Assembly (NCBI GenBank): GCA_900555955.1
Contig: USNA01000074.1
Coordinates: 1 to 5,709 of the forward strand
From: an uncultured Collinsella sp.
Lineage (GTDB): Bacteria > Actinomycetota > Coriobacteriia > Coriobacteriales > Coriobacteriaceae
Reading direction: 5' to 3'
Length of the DNA: 5,709 bases
Shown: positions 1 through 5,394 of the stretch, in pieces
Layout: each line of letters starts with the position of its first letter
Position numbering within the stretch: position 1 is the stretch's first letter
Translations under genes and position numbers: made by a program
The notes under the pieces: model-generated
Seen by the model: only the letters and a program-made list of their open reading frames with translations
Databases searched by the model: none
What the model was told of the DNA's origin: nothing

Positions 1-181
1 CCTGATGCTCGCCGCCAAAACACCCCCCGGCGTTCCCCCGCCCCAGCCGATCCTCGGTGCCCTGGTCAAACAAGACATAGGCAGCGCAGCCCAACCATGA
101 CAAATACCTGCCCTGACGCGAAAGTTCGCCCGGCCCCTGAACATACCGGCCGGGACCGCCATAAACCATGGGAAGCGCCAT
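1..181 (-). CDS. Partial second glycerol dehydrogenase-like protein (N-terminus only)
   Basis: Sixty codons are visible before the gene runs off the left edge. The product begins MALPMVYGGPGRYVQGPGEL and continues with an LG.A.YVLFD segment. It aligns collinearly with the start of the complete GldA encoded next door: RYVQGPGEL against KYIQGPDEL, then G.Y...LG..A.V......R.G....GGF. The Y-[IV]-Q-G motif after a short N-terminus is typical of the GldA family, zinc-dependent NAD-linked polyol dehydrogenases with a Rossmann-like N-terminal half. The catalytic metal ligands and the GGGK nucleotide loop would lie outside the window, so activity cannot be judged. The ATG at 181 is preferred because an in-frame stop lies just upstream, an AAGGGCGG ribosome-binding-like stretch sits about 8 bases ahead, and the length before YVQG fits the family. 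The gene follows gldA on the same strand behind a strong terminator. The residues differ clearly from gldA, so this is a diverged paralog and not a fresh duplication. Confidence 0.72.
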   Translation of the reverse strand, partial: MALPMVYGGPGRYVQGPGELSRQGRYLSWLGCAAYVLFDQGTEDRLGRGNAGGCFGGEHQ

Positions 182-214
182 ACGAGAATCCGCCCTTCAT
201 CAAACAACGATTGA

Positions 215-270
215 TGCAAAGTAACCTGCCCACTGCACCAACTTGTGCATTGGAGACAGATCACTTTGCA
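215..270. repeat. Nested inverted repeats between gldA terminator and second GldA-like gene
   Basis: TGCAAAGT at 215-222 is repeated inverted as ACTTTGCA at 263-270. Inside lies TGCAC (234-238) paired with GTGCA (245-249). The two pairs have nearly the same centre, about 242. The element lies between 34 and 89 bases upstream of the start at 181, so it could be an operator or a structured mRNA leader of that gene. No good -10/-35 pair could be assigned here. The symmetry is seen directly; a regulatory role is inference. Confidence 0.4.
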
Positions 271-277
271 CCATAGC

Positions 278-311
278 AAAAAGGGGCAAAGCCATCTGTC
301 GGCTTTGCCCC
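278..311 (-). terminator. Intrinsic terminator of gldA
   Basis: On the minus strand a perfect 11-bp GC-rich stem (GGGGCAAAGCC at 283-293 pairing with GGCTTTGCCCC at 301-311) closes a 7-base loop and is followed directly by five T. It begins 16 bases after the gldA stop codon. It separates gldA from the second GldA-like gene. Confidence 0.92.
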
Positions 312-327
312 CTTCCTTAGATATGTT

Positions 328-1428
328 TTACTCATCCATAAGGTAATAATGACCCAGTGCGTCGGCACCCAGGATGGCGTTGGCAACCATCTCGGGCGTC
401 ACCGCAAACGGCATGTTGCACATGGTGTCATCGGGCGCGCAGGCAGCCTCGGCAACAATCATGGCCTGCTCGCGCGTAAGCTCGGCAACGCCAAGTTCCT
501 TCATCGTGACCGGCAGGCCCAGCTCAATGCAGAAGCCCAAGACTTCCTCGAGTTTCTCAGTCGGAGCATCCTCGAGTACCAGCTGGACGATGGTGCCAAA
601 GGCGACCTTCTCGCCGTGATACATGCCGTGGCACTCGGGCAGCATCGTCAGACCATTGTGAATGGCATGAGCAGCAGCAAGGCCCGAGCTCTCAAAGCCA
701 ATGCCCGAGAGCAGCGTGTTGGCCTCGATGATGTGCTCGACGGCAGGCGTCAGCGCACCCTTCTCCAGCGCAACCTTGGCCTTGACGCCATCGGCCATAA
801 GCGTCTCGTAGCAGAGCTTGGCGAGCGCCAGGCCGGCCATGCCGCCCTTGCCGCCAGCGCAGGTGCCGCCGTCGGCATCGTGCGTCGCCTGAGCCTCGAA
901 ATAGGTTGCGAGCGCATCGCCCATACCGGAAACCGTCAGGCGCACCGGGCTCGCCGCGATAACCGTCGTATCCATAAGGACGATATTGGGGTTTGCCTTC
1001 AAGAAGAGATACTTGTCGAACTGGCCGTCATCGGTATAGAGCACCGAAAGCGCCGAACACGGGGCATCGGTCGAAGCAATGGTGGGGCAAATGATAACCG
1101 GGGACTCCAGGTAATAGGCGACGGCCTTCGCGGTGTCGAGGATCTTGCCGCCACCGACGCCGACGATGATGTCGCAACCGTTGTCGCGAGCGAGCGCAAC
1201 CAGGCGATCGACCTCGCCCTTAGAGCACTCACCGTTAAAGTCCTCAAACAGCAGCTCGGCCTTAGCCTCGGCAAAGCCGCCCTCGATCTTGGCACCGACG
1301 CGCTTCTTGCCCGAAGGCGTCACGATGACGAGGGCCTTAGCGCCGAGCGGCTCGACATAGGAGCCGAGCTTGGCGAGCTCGTCCGGACCCTGGATGTACT
1401 TGCTGGGGCTATTGAAAATTGCAGCCAT
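328..1428 (-). CDS. gldA: Glycerol dehydrogenase (NAD-linked, zinc-dependent)
   Basis: Cytosolic enzyme that interconverts glycerol and dihydroxyacetone with NAD; in gut anaerobes it can feed the dihydroxyacetone branch of glycerol fermentation or regenerate NAD. The 366-residue product has the usual family length and resembles E. coli GldA along its whole length. Landmarks are PSKYIQGP (8-15), the GGGK nucleotide loop (92-95) followed by LDTAKA, the block PTIASTDAPCSALSV (115-129), and GMGDALAT (168-175). The expected zinc ligands are all present: Asp171, His254 (in AAAHAIHNGL) and His271 (in YHGEK). All catalytic features look intact. The ATG at 1428 is chosen because the protein then begins in register with known GldA; an AGTGGGA stretch just upstream is a modest ribosome binding site. 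It lies 78 bases downstream of adh, but a strong terminator fills that gap, and no clear promoter of its own was found. Related polyol dehydrogenases (e.g. 1,2-propanediol or hydroxyacetone activity) cannot be excluded. Confidence 0.95.
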   Translation of the reverse strand: MAAIFNSPSKYIQGPDELAKLGSYVEPLGAKALVIVTPSGKKRVGAKIEGGFAEAKAELLFEDFNGECSKGEVDRLVALARDNGCDIIVGVGGGKILDTAKAVAYYLESPVIICPTIASTDAPCSALSVLYTDDGQFDKYLFLKANPNIVLMDTTVIAASPVRLTVSGMGDALATYFEAQATHDADGGTCAGGKGGMAGLALAKLCYETLMADGVKAKVALEKGALTPAVEHIIEANTLLSGIGFESSGLAAAHAIHNGLTMLPECHGMYHGEKVAFGTIVQLVLEDAPTEKLEEVLGFCIELGLPVTMKELGVAELTREQAMIVAEAACAPDDTMCNMPFAVTPEMVANAILGADALGHYYLMDE

Positions 1429-1444
1429 AACTATCCCACTCTCT

Positions 1445-1484
1445 AAAAAAGAAAGGGGCTCCGTACGGATACGTGCGGAGCCCC
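1445..1484 (-). terminator. Intrinsic terminator of adh, in the leader of gldA
   Basis: On the minus strand GGGGCTCCG pairs perfectly over 9 bp with CGGAGCCCC (1476-1484 with 1455-1463). The stem can extend by three more pairs past one C-A mismatch to a TATC loop. It is followed by TTTCTTTTTT (1454-1445). It starts 22 bases after the adh stop codon. Its T-tract ends only 16 bases before the gldA start codon, so any transcript reading from adh or from a promoter in the adh end must pass it to express gldA. Confidence 0.9.
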
Positions 1485-1506
1485 TCGTTACGATAACAAG
1501 AGTCGA

Positions 1507-2730
1507 TTAGAAATCGATGTCGGTGTCGTAGTAGCAGGCCTTGAGGATCTTCTCGAAGTCGGCAGCCTTGGTCTCACGCGGGTTCTCGGGCGTGCAGGCG
1601 TCCTGCTCGGCGTTCGCGGCGATCTCGGGCAGCTTGGCGAGGAACTCCTCCTCGGAAACCATCTGCGGGTTCTCGGCGTCGACCTTCACGCCACCATTCG
1701 CGTAATCCTTGATGGACTGCGGAATGTTGAGCTGGTCGTTGAGGTCGCGGATCTTCTGGACGAGCGCAGCGATGAGCTCCTCGTTGGTCTCGCCGGGAAG
1801 GTGCAGGATCTCCTTGGCTACGTAAGCGTAACGCTCGGCAGCACGCGGGTCCTTGGAGTTCCACTGGATGACCTTGCCCAGGTACATGGCGTTAGCGGCA
1901 CCGTGGATGATGTGGCCGTTCTCAAAGGCTGCACCGGTCTTGTGAGCCATGGAGTGAACGATGCCGAGCAGGCCCGAGGAGAAGGCGATACCGGCGATGC
2001 ACTGAGCCTCGTGCATGTGCTGACGGGCCTCATGGTCGCCAGCATAGGACTTGGGCAGCCACTCGACGATCTCGCGGATGCCGTGCAAAGCGTTGGCGTC
2101 GGTGAACATAGAGGCGCAGGTGGAAACGTAGGCCTCCATGCAGTGGGTCAGAGCGTCCATGCCGGTATGAGCGCACAGCTTGGCGGGCATGGTGTAGGTG
2201 AGCTCGGGGTCGACGATGGCGACATCAGGGGTGATGTTGAAGTCGGCCAGCGGGTACTTGATGCCCTTGGCGTAGTCGGTAATGACGGAGAAGGCAGTGA
2301 CCTCGGTAGCGGTGCCGGAGGTAGAGGAAATGGCGCAGAAGTGAGCCTTCTGACGCAGCTCGGGGAAGCTGAACGGCTGGATAATGTTGTCGAAGGACTC
2401 CTCGGGATACTCGTAGAAGACCCACATGGCCTTAGCGGCATCGATGGGCGAACCGCCACCGATAGCAACGATCCAGTCGGGCTCGAAGTCGCGCATAGCG
2501 GCTGCGCCCTTCATGACGGTCTCGATGGAGGGATCGGACTCGACGCCCTCGAACAGCTTGACCTCGAAGCCGCCCTCTTTGAGGTCGGCCTCAACGTCCT
2601 GCAGGAACCCGCCGCGGCGCATAGAGCTGCCGCCAGAAACGATGATGGCCTTCTTGCCCTTGAGGTTCTTTACCTCGTGGCGAGCGCCCTCACCAAAGTA
2701 CAGATCGCGAGGATTGGTAAAACGTCCCAT
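1507..2730 (-). CDS. Iron-containing alcohol dehydrogenase, butanol/ethanol dehydrogenase type
   Basis: Cytosolic group III (iron-dependent) alcohol dehydrogenase, expected to reduce aldehydes such as acetaldehyde or butyraldehyde to alcohols with NAD(P)H during fermentation. The 407-residue product has the family's usual length and closely follows the clostridial NADPH-butanol dehydrogenase pattern. It starts RFTNPRDLYFGEG, then shows GGGSPIDAAKAMW (91-103, nucleotide loop), STSGTATEVTAFSVITDY (136-153), KYPLADFNITPDVAIVDPEL (158-177), HTGMDALTH (188-196) and HSMAHKTGA (259-267), and ends with DACT..NPR and a C-terminal YYDTDIDF. Metal ligands are Asp192, His196, His259 and a fourth His, best placed at 276 in IIHGAANAMYL. 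That region carries about three extra residues relative to FucO-type enzymes. The start at 2730 is set by a GGAGG six bases upstream; a longer in-frame ORF to 2781 would add 17 basic residues absent from the family. The exact substrate and the NADH or NADPH preference cannot be read from the sequence. Confidence 0.93.
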   Translation of the reverse strand: MGRFTNPRDLYFGEGARHEVKNLKGKKAIIVSGGSSMRRGGFLQDVEADLKEGGFEVKLFEGVESDPSIETVMKGAAAMRDFEPDWIVAIGGGSPIDAAKAMWVFYEYPEESFDNIIQPFSFPELRQKAHFCAISSTSGTATEVTAFSVITDYAKGIKYPLADFNITPDVAIVDPELTYTMPAKLCAHTGMDALTHCMEAYVSTCASMFTDANALHGIREIVEWLPKSYAGDHEARQHMHEAQCIAGIAFSSGLLGIVHSMAHKTGAAFENGHIIHGAANAMYLGKVIQWNSKDPRAAERYAYVAKEILHLPGETNEELIAALVQKIRDLNDQLNIPQSIKDYANGGVKVDAENPQMVSEEEFLAKLPEIAANAEQDACTPENPRETKAADFEKILKACYYDTDIDF

Positions 2731-2736
2731 ACTGTG

Positions 2737-2741
2737 CCTCC
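2737..2741 (-). promoter_or_regulatory. Ribosome binding site fixing the adh start
   Basis: TAGGAGG on the minus strand ends six bases before the ATG at 2730. This strong Shine-Dalgarno sequence rules out the longer in-frame start at 2781, which would place the site inside the coding region. Confidence 0.85.
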
Positions 2742-2766
2742 TAAACAAGCCCCTCTTAGACTTGCG

Positions 2767-2797
2767 TATATAACGGAGCACCCAATTGGCTCCGTTA
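2767..2797 (-). promoter_or_regulatory. Candidate adh promoter with overlapping 9-9-9 palindromic operator
   Basis: TAACGGAGC (2771-2779) is repeated perfectly inverted as GCTCCGTTA (2789-2797) with a 9-base spacer. The gene-proximal arm runs into TATATA (2772-2767 on the minus strand), a plausible -10 box 36 bases before the adh ATG. No recognisable -35 hexamer exists; its place is taken by the distal arm, which would suit a repressor or an activator-dependent promoter. No T-tract follows on either strand, so it is not an intrinsic terminator. The palindrome is seen directly; its operator role is inference. Confidence 0.5.
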
Positions 2798-2916
2798 GGA
2801 CCGTTTTGCGCGTTGCCGGCGATGACAATGCGCGATGTCTAAACGTCTCAACGCTCAGACAAATACTATTTTACCGTTCTGGTTGGTCAGTTATTCATCC
2901 AAAGTTACCAATGATG

Positions 2917-2981
2917 AAACGTTTTTTCTATCCTGGAACCTCTAGCGTTGCGGTTATTGTCCCAAGCTGGGCAAACGTTTT
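2917..2981. repeat. Two copies of the palindrome-containing 9-mer AAACGTTTT
   Basis: AAACGTTTT occurs at 2917-2925 and again at 2973-2981, with a partial match AAACGTCT at 2841-2848. They lie in the divergent intergenic region between adh and the rightward genes. They might be binding sites for a regulator, but short AT-rich matches like these can arise by chance. Confidence 0.2.
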
Positions 2982-3152
2982 ATCAAGGTTGACTACATAT
3001 CCCGGGCAGGACGGTGCCTCTCCAAAGCACGCACCGTTCGCCGCCAAAAATCGACCGTTTGCGGCGCTGTAATACCACTCGGTCGTCCAAGGTGCCGACA
3101 TTTGTGCGACATCCGTCTTCGTGGTGCAAAGGTGCATGTCCGAGTGCGGCAC
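2928..3152 (-). other. Unproven small ORF in the intergenic region
   Basis: An open frame of 74 codons starts at GTG 3152, or of 57 codons from an ATG at 3101 (beginning MSAPWTTEWYYSAANGRF). It contains the near-repeat AANGRFLAANGACF and ends with LEVPG. No Shine-Dalgarno sequence precedes either start, no family was recognised, and the frame overlaps several DNA inverted repeats that could themselves explain the sequence. It could be a small protein gene, a decayed remnant, or part of a repeated intergenic element. It is listed because it covers nearly half of a 499-base gap. Confidence 0.2.
3011..3066. repeat. Pair of adjacent inverted repeats in the intergenic region
   Basis: ACGGTGC (3011-3017) pairs with GCACCGT (3031-3037) across 13 bases. 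Immediately after, CGCCGC (3039-3044) pairs with GCGGCG (3061-3066), extendable by AAA/TTT past one bulged C. Neither stem is followed by a T-tract. They may form cruciforms or RNA hairpins; the function is unknown. Confidence 0.4.
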
Positions 3153-3170
3153 CCCCGGTGTGCCACATGC
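3134..3170. repeat. Nested palindrome upstream of the rightward promoter
   Basis: GCATGT (3134-3139) is inverted as ACATGC (3165-3170), enclosing GGCAC (3148-3152) and GTGCC (3160-3164). The right arm ends 16 bases before the TATATA box of the rightward genes, so it covers the place where a -35 element would be. A regulator site is plausible but unproven. Confidence 0.35.
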
Positions 3171-3186
3171 GGGTAAACTAGAACCT

Positions 3187-3192
3187 TATATA
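3187..3192 (+). promoter_or_regulatory. Candidate -10 box for the rightward operon
   Basis: TATATA lies 37 bases before the ATG at 3230, which would give a leader of roughly 30 bases. The -35 region has no good match to TTGACA. The spacing closely mirrors the TATATA box in front of adh on the other strand. Confidence 0.4.
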
Positions 3193-3218
3193 GAGACATT
3201 TGAACCCTAACCGCAGCA

Positions 3219-3225
3219 AAGGAGG
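3219..3225 (+). promoter_or_regulatory. Ribosome binding site fixing the start at 3230
   Basis: AAGGAGG ends four bases before the ATG at 3230. It is a near-perfect Shine-Dalgarno sequence with slightly short spacing, and it supports this ATG over an in-frame TTG at 3200 that has no ribosome binding site. Confidence 0.8.
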
Positions 3226-3229
3226 CCCC

Positions 3230-4306
3230 ATGGCATTCGATCCCATTCAAGAGGATTGCCATCGCCTCGTTCTTGAGGCCTTGCGCCGCGACAATATCCC
3301 GCTCACCGACGGTGCCGCCGTAGAGCGTCTGATGGAACAATTCACCCGCAACCCCGCGCCGCTCATCGTGCACGACCGCGACCGCGCCGGGCACCTCATT
3401 GCCAAGGTGGTCGAGGCTGTCGACTACCGCATTCCCTTTATCCCTGACGATACCCAGGCAGAGCAAGAAGAGGCCGCTGCCGAGAACATGCTTCGCGAGG
3501 CAGCCGCGCTCGACCCTACCAACTGGGATGCCCAGCGCATGCTGACCGCCCTCACCGCCAACTCCAACGAGGAGTACGTACGGTACTTGGTATCCAAGCG
3601 CGATGAAGTCGAGCACGACCTGGCACTCAAGATCGCCTCGGCGCAGGACCCCTACGAGCGTGAGGCCGCAGGCGACCTTATGCGCCGCCCCTACCTGCGC
3701 TGGCTTGCCGCCCTTGCGTCGCGCGCCCTCATTAGCGGCCGCTATCGCATGTCGCTCGAAGCCGCAAACCGCAGCCTCGACTTTGCCCCCAACGATCCGG
3801 CCGGCGTCCGCCACACCGCAATGCTCGCCATGGCTAAGCTCGAATACCCCGCCGAGGAGCTCAAGCGCTTTCGCTCTGCCCACTCCGTGCCCTATCTTGC
3901 CAACACGCCGCTGCGTCGCCGTCCCAAGGACGCGGAGCGTGACCTGGACCCGTGGACGCTCATCGCGCTGATGAGCGCTGCCTGGCGCGAGCTGGACTAC
4001 AAGGACGCCGAGCACTACTTGCGCATCCTTACACGCTCGTGCCCGCACGCAGCCGAGGCACTCTACTTCCAAACCGAGTTTCCCGATGGCGTCTATGCTC
4101 GCGTCAACGTGGGCGTGGGCTCCACCGACGAGCTTGTCCTTGCGCTGTCCGAGGCGACGCCGGTACTGCAGGAGGGCCTGGGCGCGCCCGACAACGCCAG
4201 CTTTGCCGCCTGGGTCGCCACCAACGACGTTGTGCGTTCCCAGATCGACGAACGAATCCTGCGGGCGGCCGAGCAGGGCTTGCCGTTTAAGGGAGGAGAC
4301 CTCTAA
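3230..4306 (+). CDS. Uncharacterised helix-rich TPR-like protein, first of a paralog pair
   Basis: A 358-residue soluble protein with no signal peptide or membrane segment. I do not recognise a named family. It is dominated by amphipathic helices with TPR-like patterning: AAALDPTNWDAQRML (91-105) resembles a TPR loop with its Pro and Trp, and GRYRMSLEAANRSLDFAPND (170-189) looks like a TPR unit, as does DYKDAEHYLRILTRSCPHAAEALYF (256-280). No catalytic motif is apparent, so a scaffold or protein-binding role is the simplest reading, but this is inference. The gene overlaps the next one by one base (TAATG), so the two are probably translated together. Its segments align with those of the downstream protein: residues 148-210 with 163-228, 240-283 with 246-289, and the C-terminal DNASFAAWVATNDVV with DTPDFAPWANACEDV. 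The start rests on the AAGGAGG site ahead of it. Codon use is similar to its neighbours, with no sign of recent transfer. Confidence 0.88.
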   Translation: MAFDPIQEDCHRLVLEALRRDNIPLTDGAAVERLMEQFTRNPAPLIVHDRDRAGHLIAKVVEAVDYRIPFIPDDTQAEQEEAAAENMLREAAALDPTNWDAQRMLTALTANSNEEYVRYLVSKRDEVEHDLALKIASAQDPYEREAAGDLMRRPYLRWLAALASRALISGRYRMSLEAANRSLDFAPNDPAGVRHTAMLAMAKLEYPAEELKRFRSAHSVPYLANTPLRRRPKDAERDLDPWTLIALMSAAWRELDYKDAEHYLRILTRSCPHAAEALYFQTEFPDGVYARVNVGVGSTDELVLALSEATPVLQEGLGAPDNASFAAWVATNDVVRSQIDERILRAAEQGLPFKGGDL

Positions 4307-5349
4307 TGGATCCGAGCGTCTACATCCCCGCCTACCTGGAGCGCGCCTACGTTGCGTCGCACCCCGAACTCACCGATGCAGCACGCGATCTTGTCCATAA
4401 CGACGTGAGTGCCAACCCTCATAAGTATGCGCAGACCGAGCATGCCCAAGCGCTGCTGTCCTATGCCGGCGTCCACCGCCACTTGCTCGACGAACTCCAT
4501 CGCATCGAGGACATGGGCAGCGACGAGGAGTTCGAGCAGACGCGCAACCGCCTGTTCGACGACATGCGCGATGAGCTGCTCAAGATCGTCCGCGTCGACG
4601 CACTGGCCGTCGATGCCCAGCTGCTCGCCATCATTTTGGCGGACACGCCCGTCGACGCCTGCCTGGGCGACCTGATGAAACTCGAGGCGACCACGGCCGA
4701 TTACCTGCAGCAAAGCGTGCCCGGGTTCGACATGGAGGCCCCGCACTACTGGGCCAACAAGGTGCTAGCAGACGGCGTGACGGCGGCCGATCTCACCGTG
4801 AGCGAGCCGGCTCTTATCGGGTGGCTCCACACGCTCGAGGCCATCTCGCAGCTGTGCTTGGCGAGCGCTCGTTACCGTGCTGCCGCCAACTATTCTCGCC
4901 CTGTTCTTAAGGCGGAAGGCTATCCCACCCGAGCTGCAGGCACCGTGCTACTCGCCCTCGCTCGTCTGGAAGACGAGGACGGCTTTTTTGCCCTGGCCCA
5001 CCAGCTCGAGGAGCAGATGGGGGCCGATGCCCTCGAGAACTCCCCCTGGTACCTACTCGCCCGCACGATTCTGCTGTTCAAAACGAACAAGATGCGCCCG
5101 GCGACACGCGCACTGCGCGAGTTTGCCAACCGCTGCGAGGGCGGCGCGTTCTTTTTGCTGAACCCCATGTATCAGACGCCGTACCTCCCCTGCCGGCCCG
5201 AACCGCACGACCCCTGGGACCTTTCGCATCAGGCAGTTTGGGAGGCCGACGGCATCATCTCGGATACTCCCGACTTTGCCCCCTGGGCCAACGCCTGCGA
5301 AGACGTATCGCAGCTTGCCCAGGAATTTGCGCGCCGTTACGGCTTTTAA
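4306..5349 (+). CDS. Uncharacterised helix-rich TPR-like protein, second of a paralog pair
   Basis: A 347-residue cytosolic-looking protein, acidic and almost entirely helical in appearance, with no recognised catalytic motif. The N-terminal part contains a charged helical stretch around 65-95 (LHRIEDMGSDEEFEQTRNRL and onward). The middle shows TPR-like units: SARYRAAANYSRPVLKAEGY (187-206), and SPWYLLARTILLFKTNKMRP (246-265) followed by ATRALREFANRCEGGAFFLL. The C-terminus carries DPWDLSHQAVWEADGI (302-317) and PDFAPWANACEDV. The order of these blocks matches the upstream protein, which supports tandem duplication followed by strong divergence. The start codon overlaps the upstream stop (TAATG) and is preceded by GGGAGGAG seven to eight bases away, so coupling of translation is likely. 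The gene ends 45 bases before murT with no terminator between, which suggests a shared operon. Function is unknown; a partner role in cell-envelope synthesis is suggested only by position. Confidence 0.88.
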   Translation: MDPSVYIPAYLERAYVASHPELTDAARDLVHNDVSANPHKYAQTEHAQALLSYAGVHRHLLDELHRIEDMGSDEEFEQTRNRLFDDMRDELLKIVRVDALAVDAQLLAIILADTPVDACLGDLMKLEATTADYLQQSVPGFDMEAPHYWANKVLADGVTAADLTVSEPALIGWLHTLEAISQLCLASARYRAAANYSRPVLKAEGYPTRAAGTVLLALARLEDEDGFFALAHQLEEQMGADALENSPWYLLARTILLFKTNKMRPATRALREFANRCEGGAFFLLNPMYQTPYLPCRPEPHDPWDLSHQAVWEADGIISDTPDFAPWANACEDVSQLAQEFARRYGF

Positions 5350-5394
5350 CGGCACAATCGCCACGACCATGTCATTCACGTTAGGAACGGCTTC

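Noticed and set aside
66..200. 44-codon minus-strand ORF beginning MKGGFSYG
   Set aside because: It overlaps the GldA-like frame, which shows clear family similarity; this frame resembles nothing recognisable.
349..1446. 365-codon plus-strand open frame
   Set aside because: It is exactly antisense to gldA. Its product is low in recognisable motifs and arises from GC-rich third positions of the real gene.
2731..2781. Longer adh start giving a basic 17-residue N-terminal extension
   Set aside because: The GGAGG site lies within this stretch, just ahead of the ATG at 2730, and family members begin at that methionine.
2771..2797. CIRCE element (HrcA operator)
   Set aside because: Only the 9-9-9 geometry fits; about three of nine arm bases match the CIRCE consensus.
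1801..3072. 423-codon plus-strand open frame
   Set aside because: Antisense to adh and extending into the intergenic region; Gly/Val/Asp-rich shadow translation with no ribosome binding site or family resemblance.
3200..3229. TTG start for the first TPR-like gene
   Set aside because: It has no ribosome binding site, whereas AAGGAGG directly precedes the ATG at 3230.
2993..4072. 359-codon minus-strand open frame
   Set aside because: Antisense to the first TPR-like gene, which has a strong ribosome binding site, coupled neighbour and a plausible protein; the antisense product looks like shadow composition.
4303..4746. 147-codon minus-strand open frame
   Set aside because: Antisense shadow of the second TPR-like gene with no supporting start signal.
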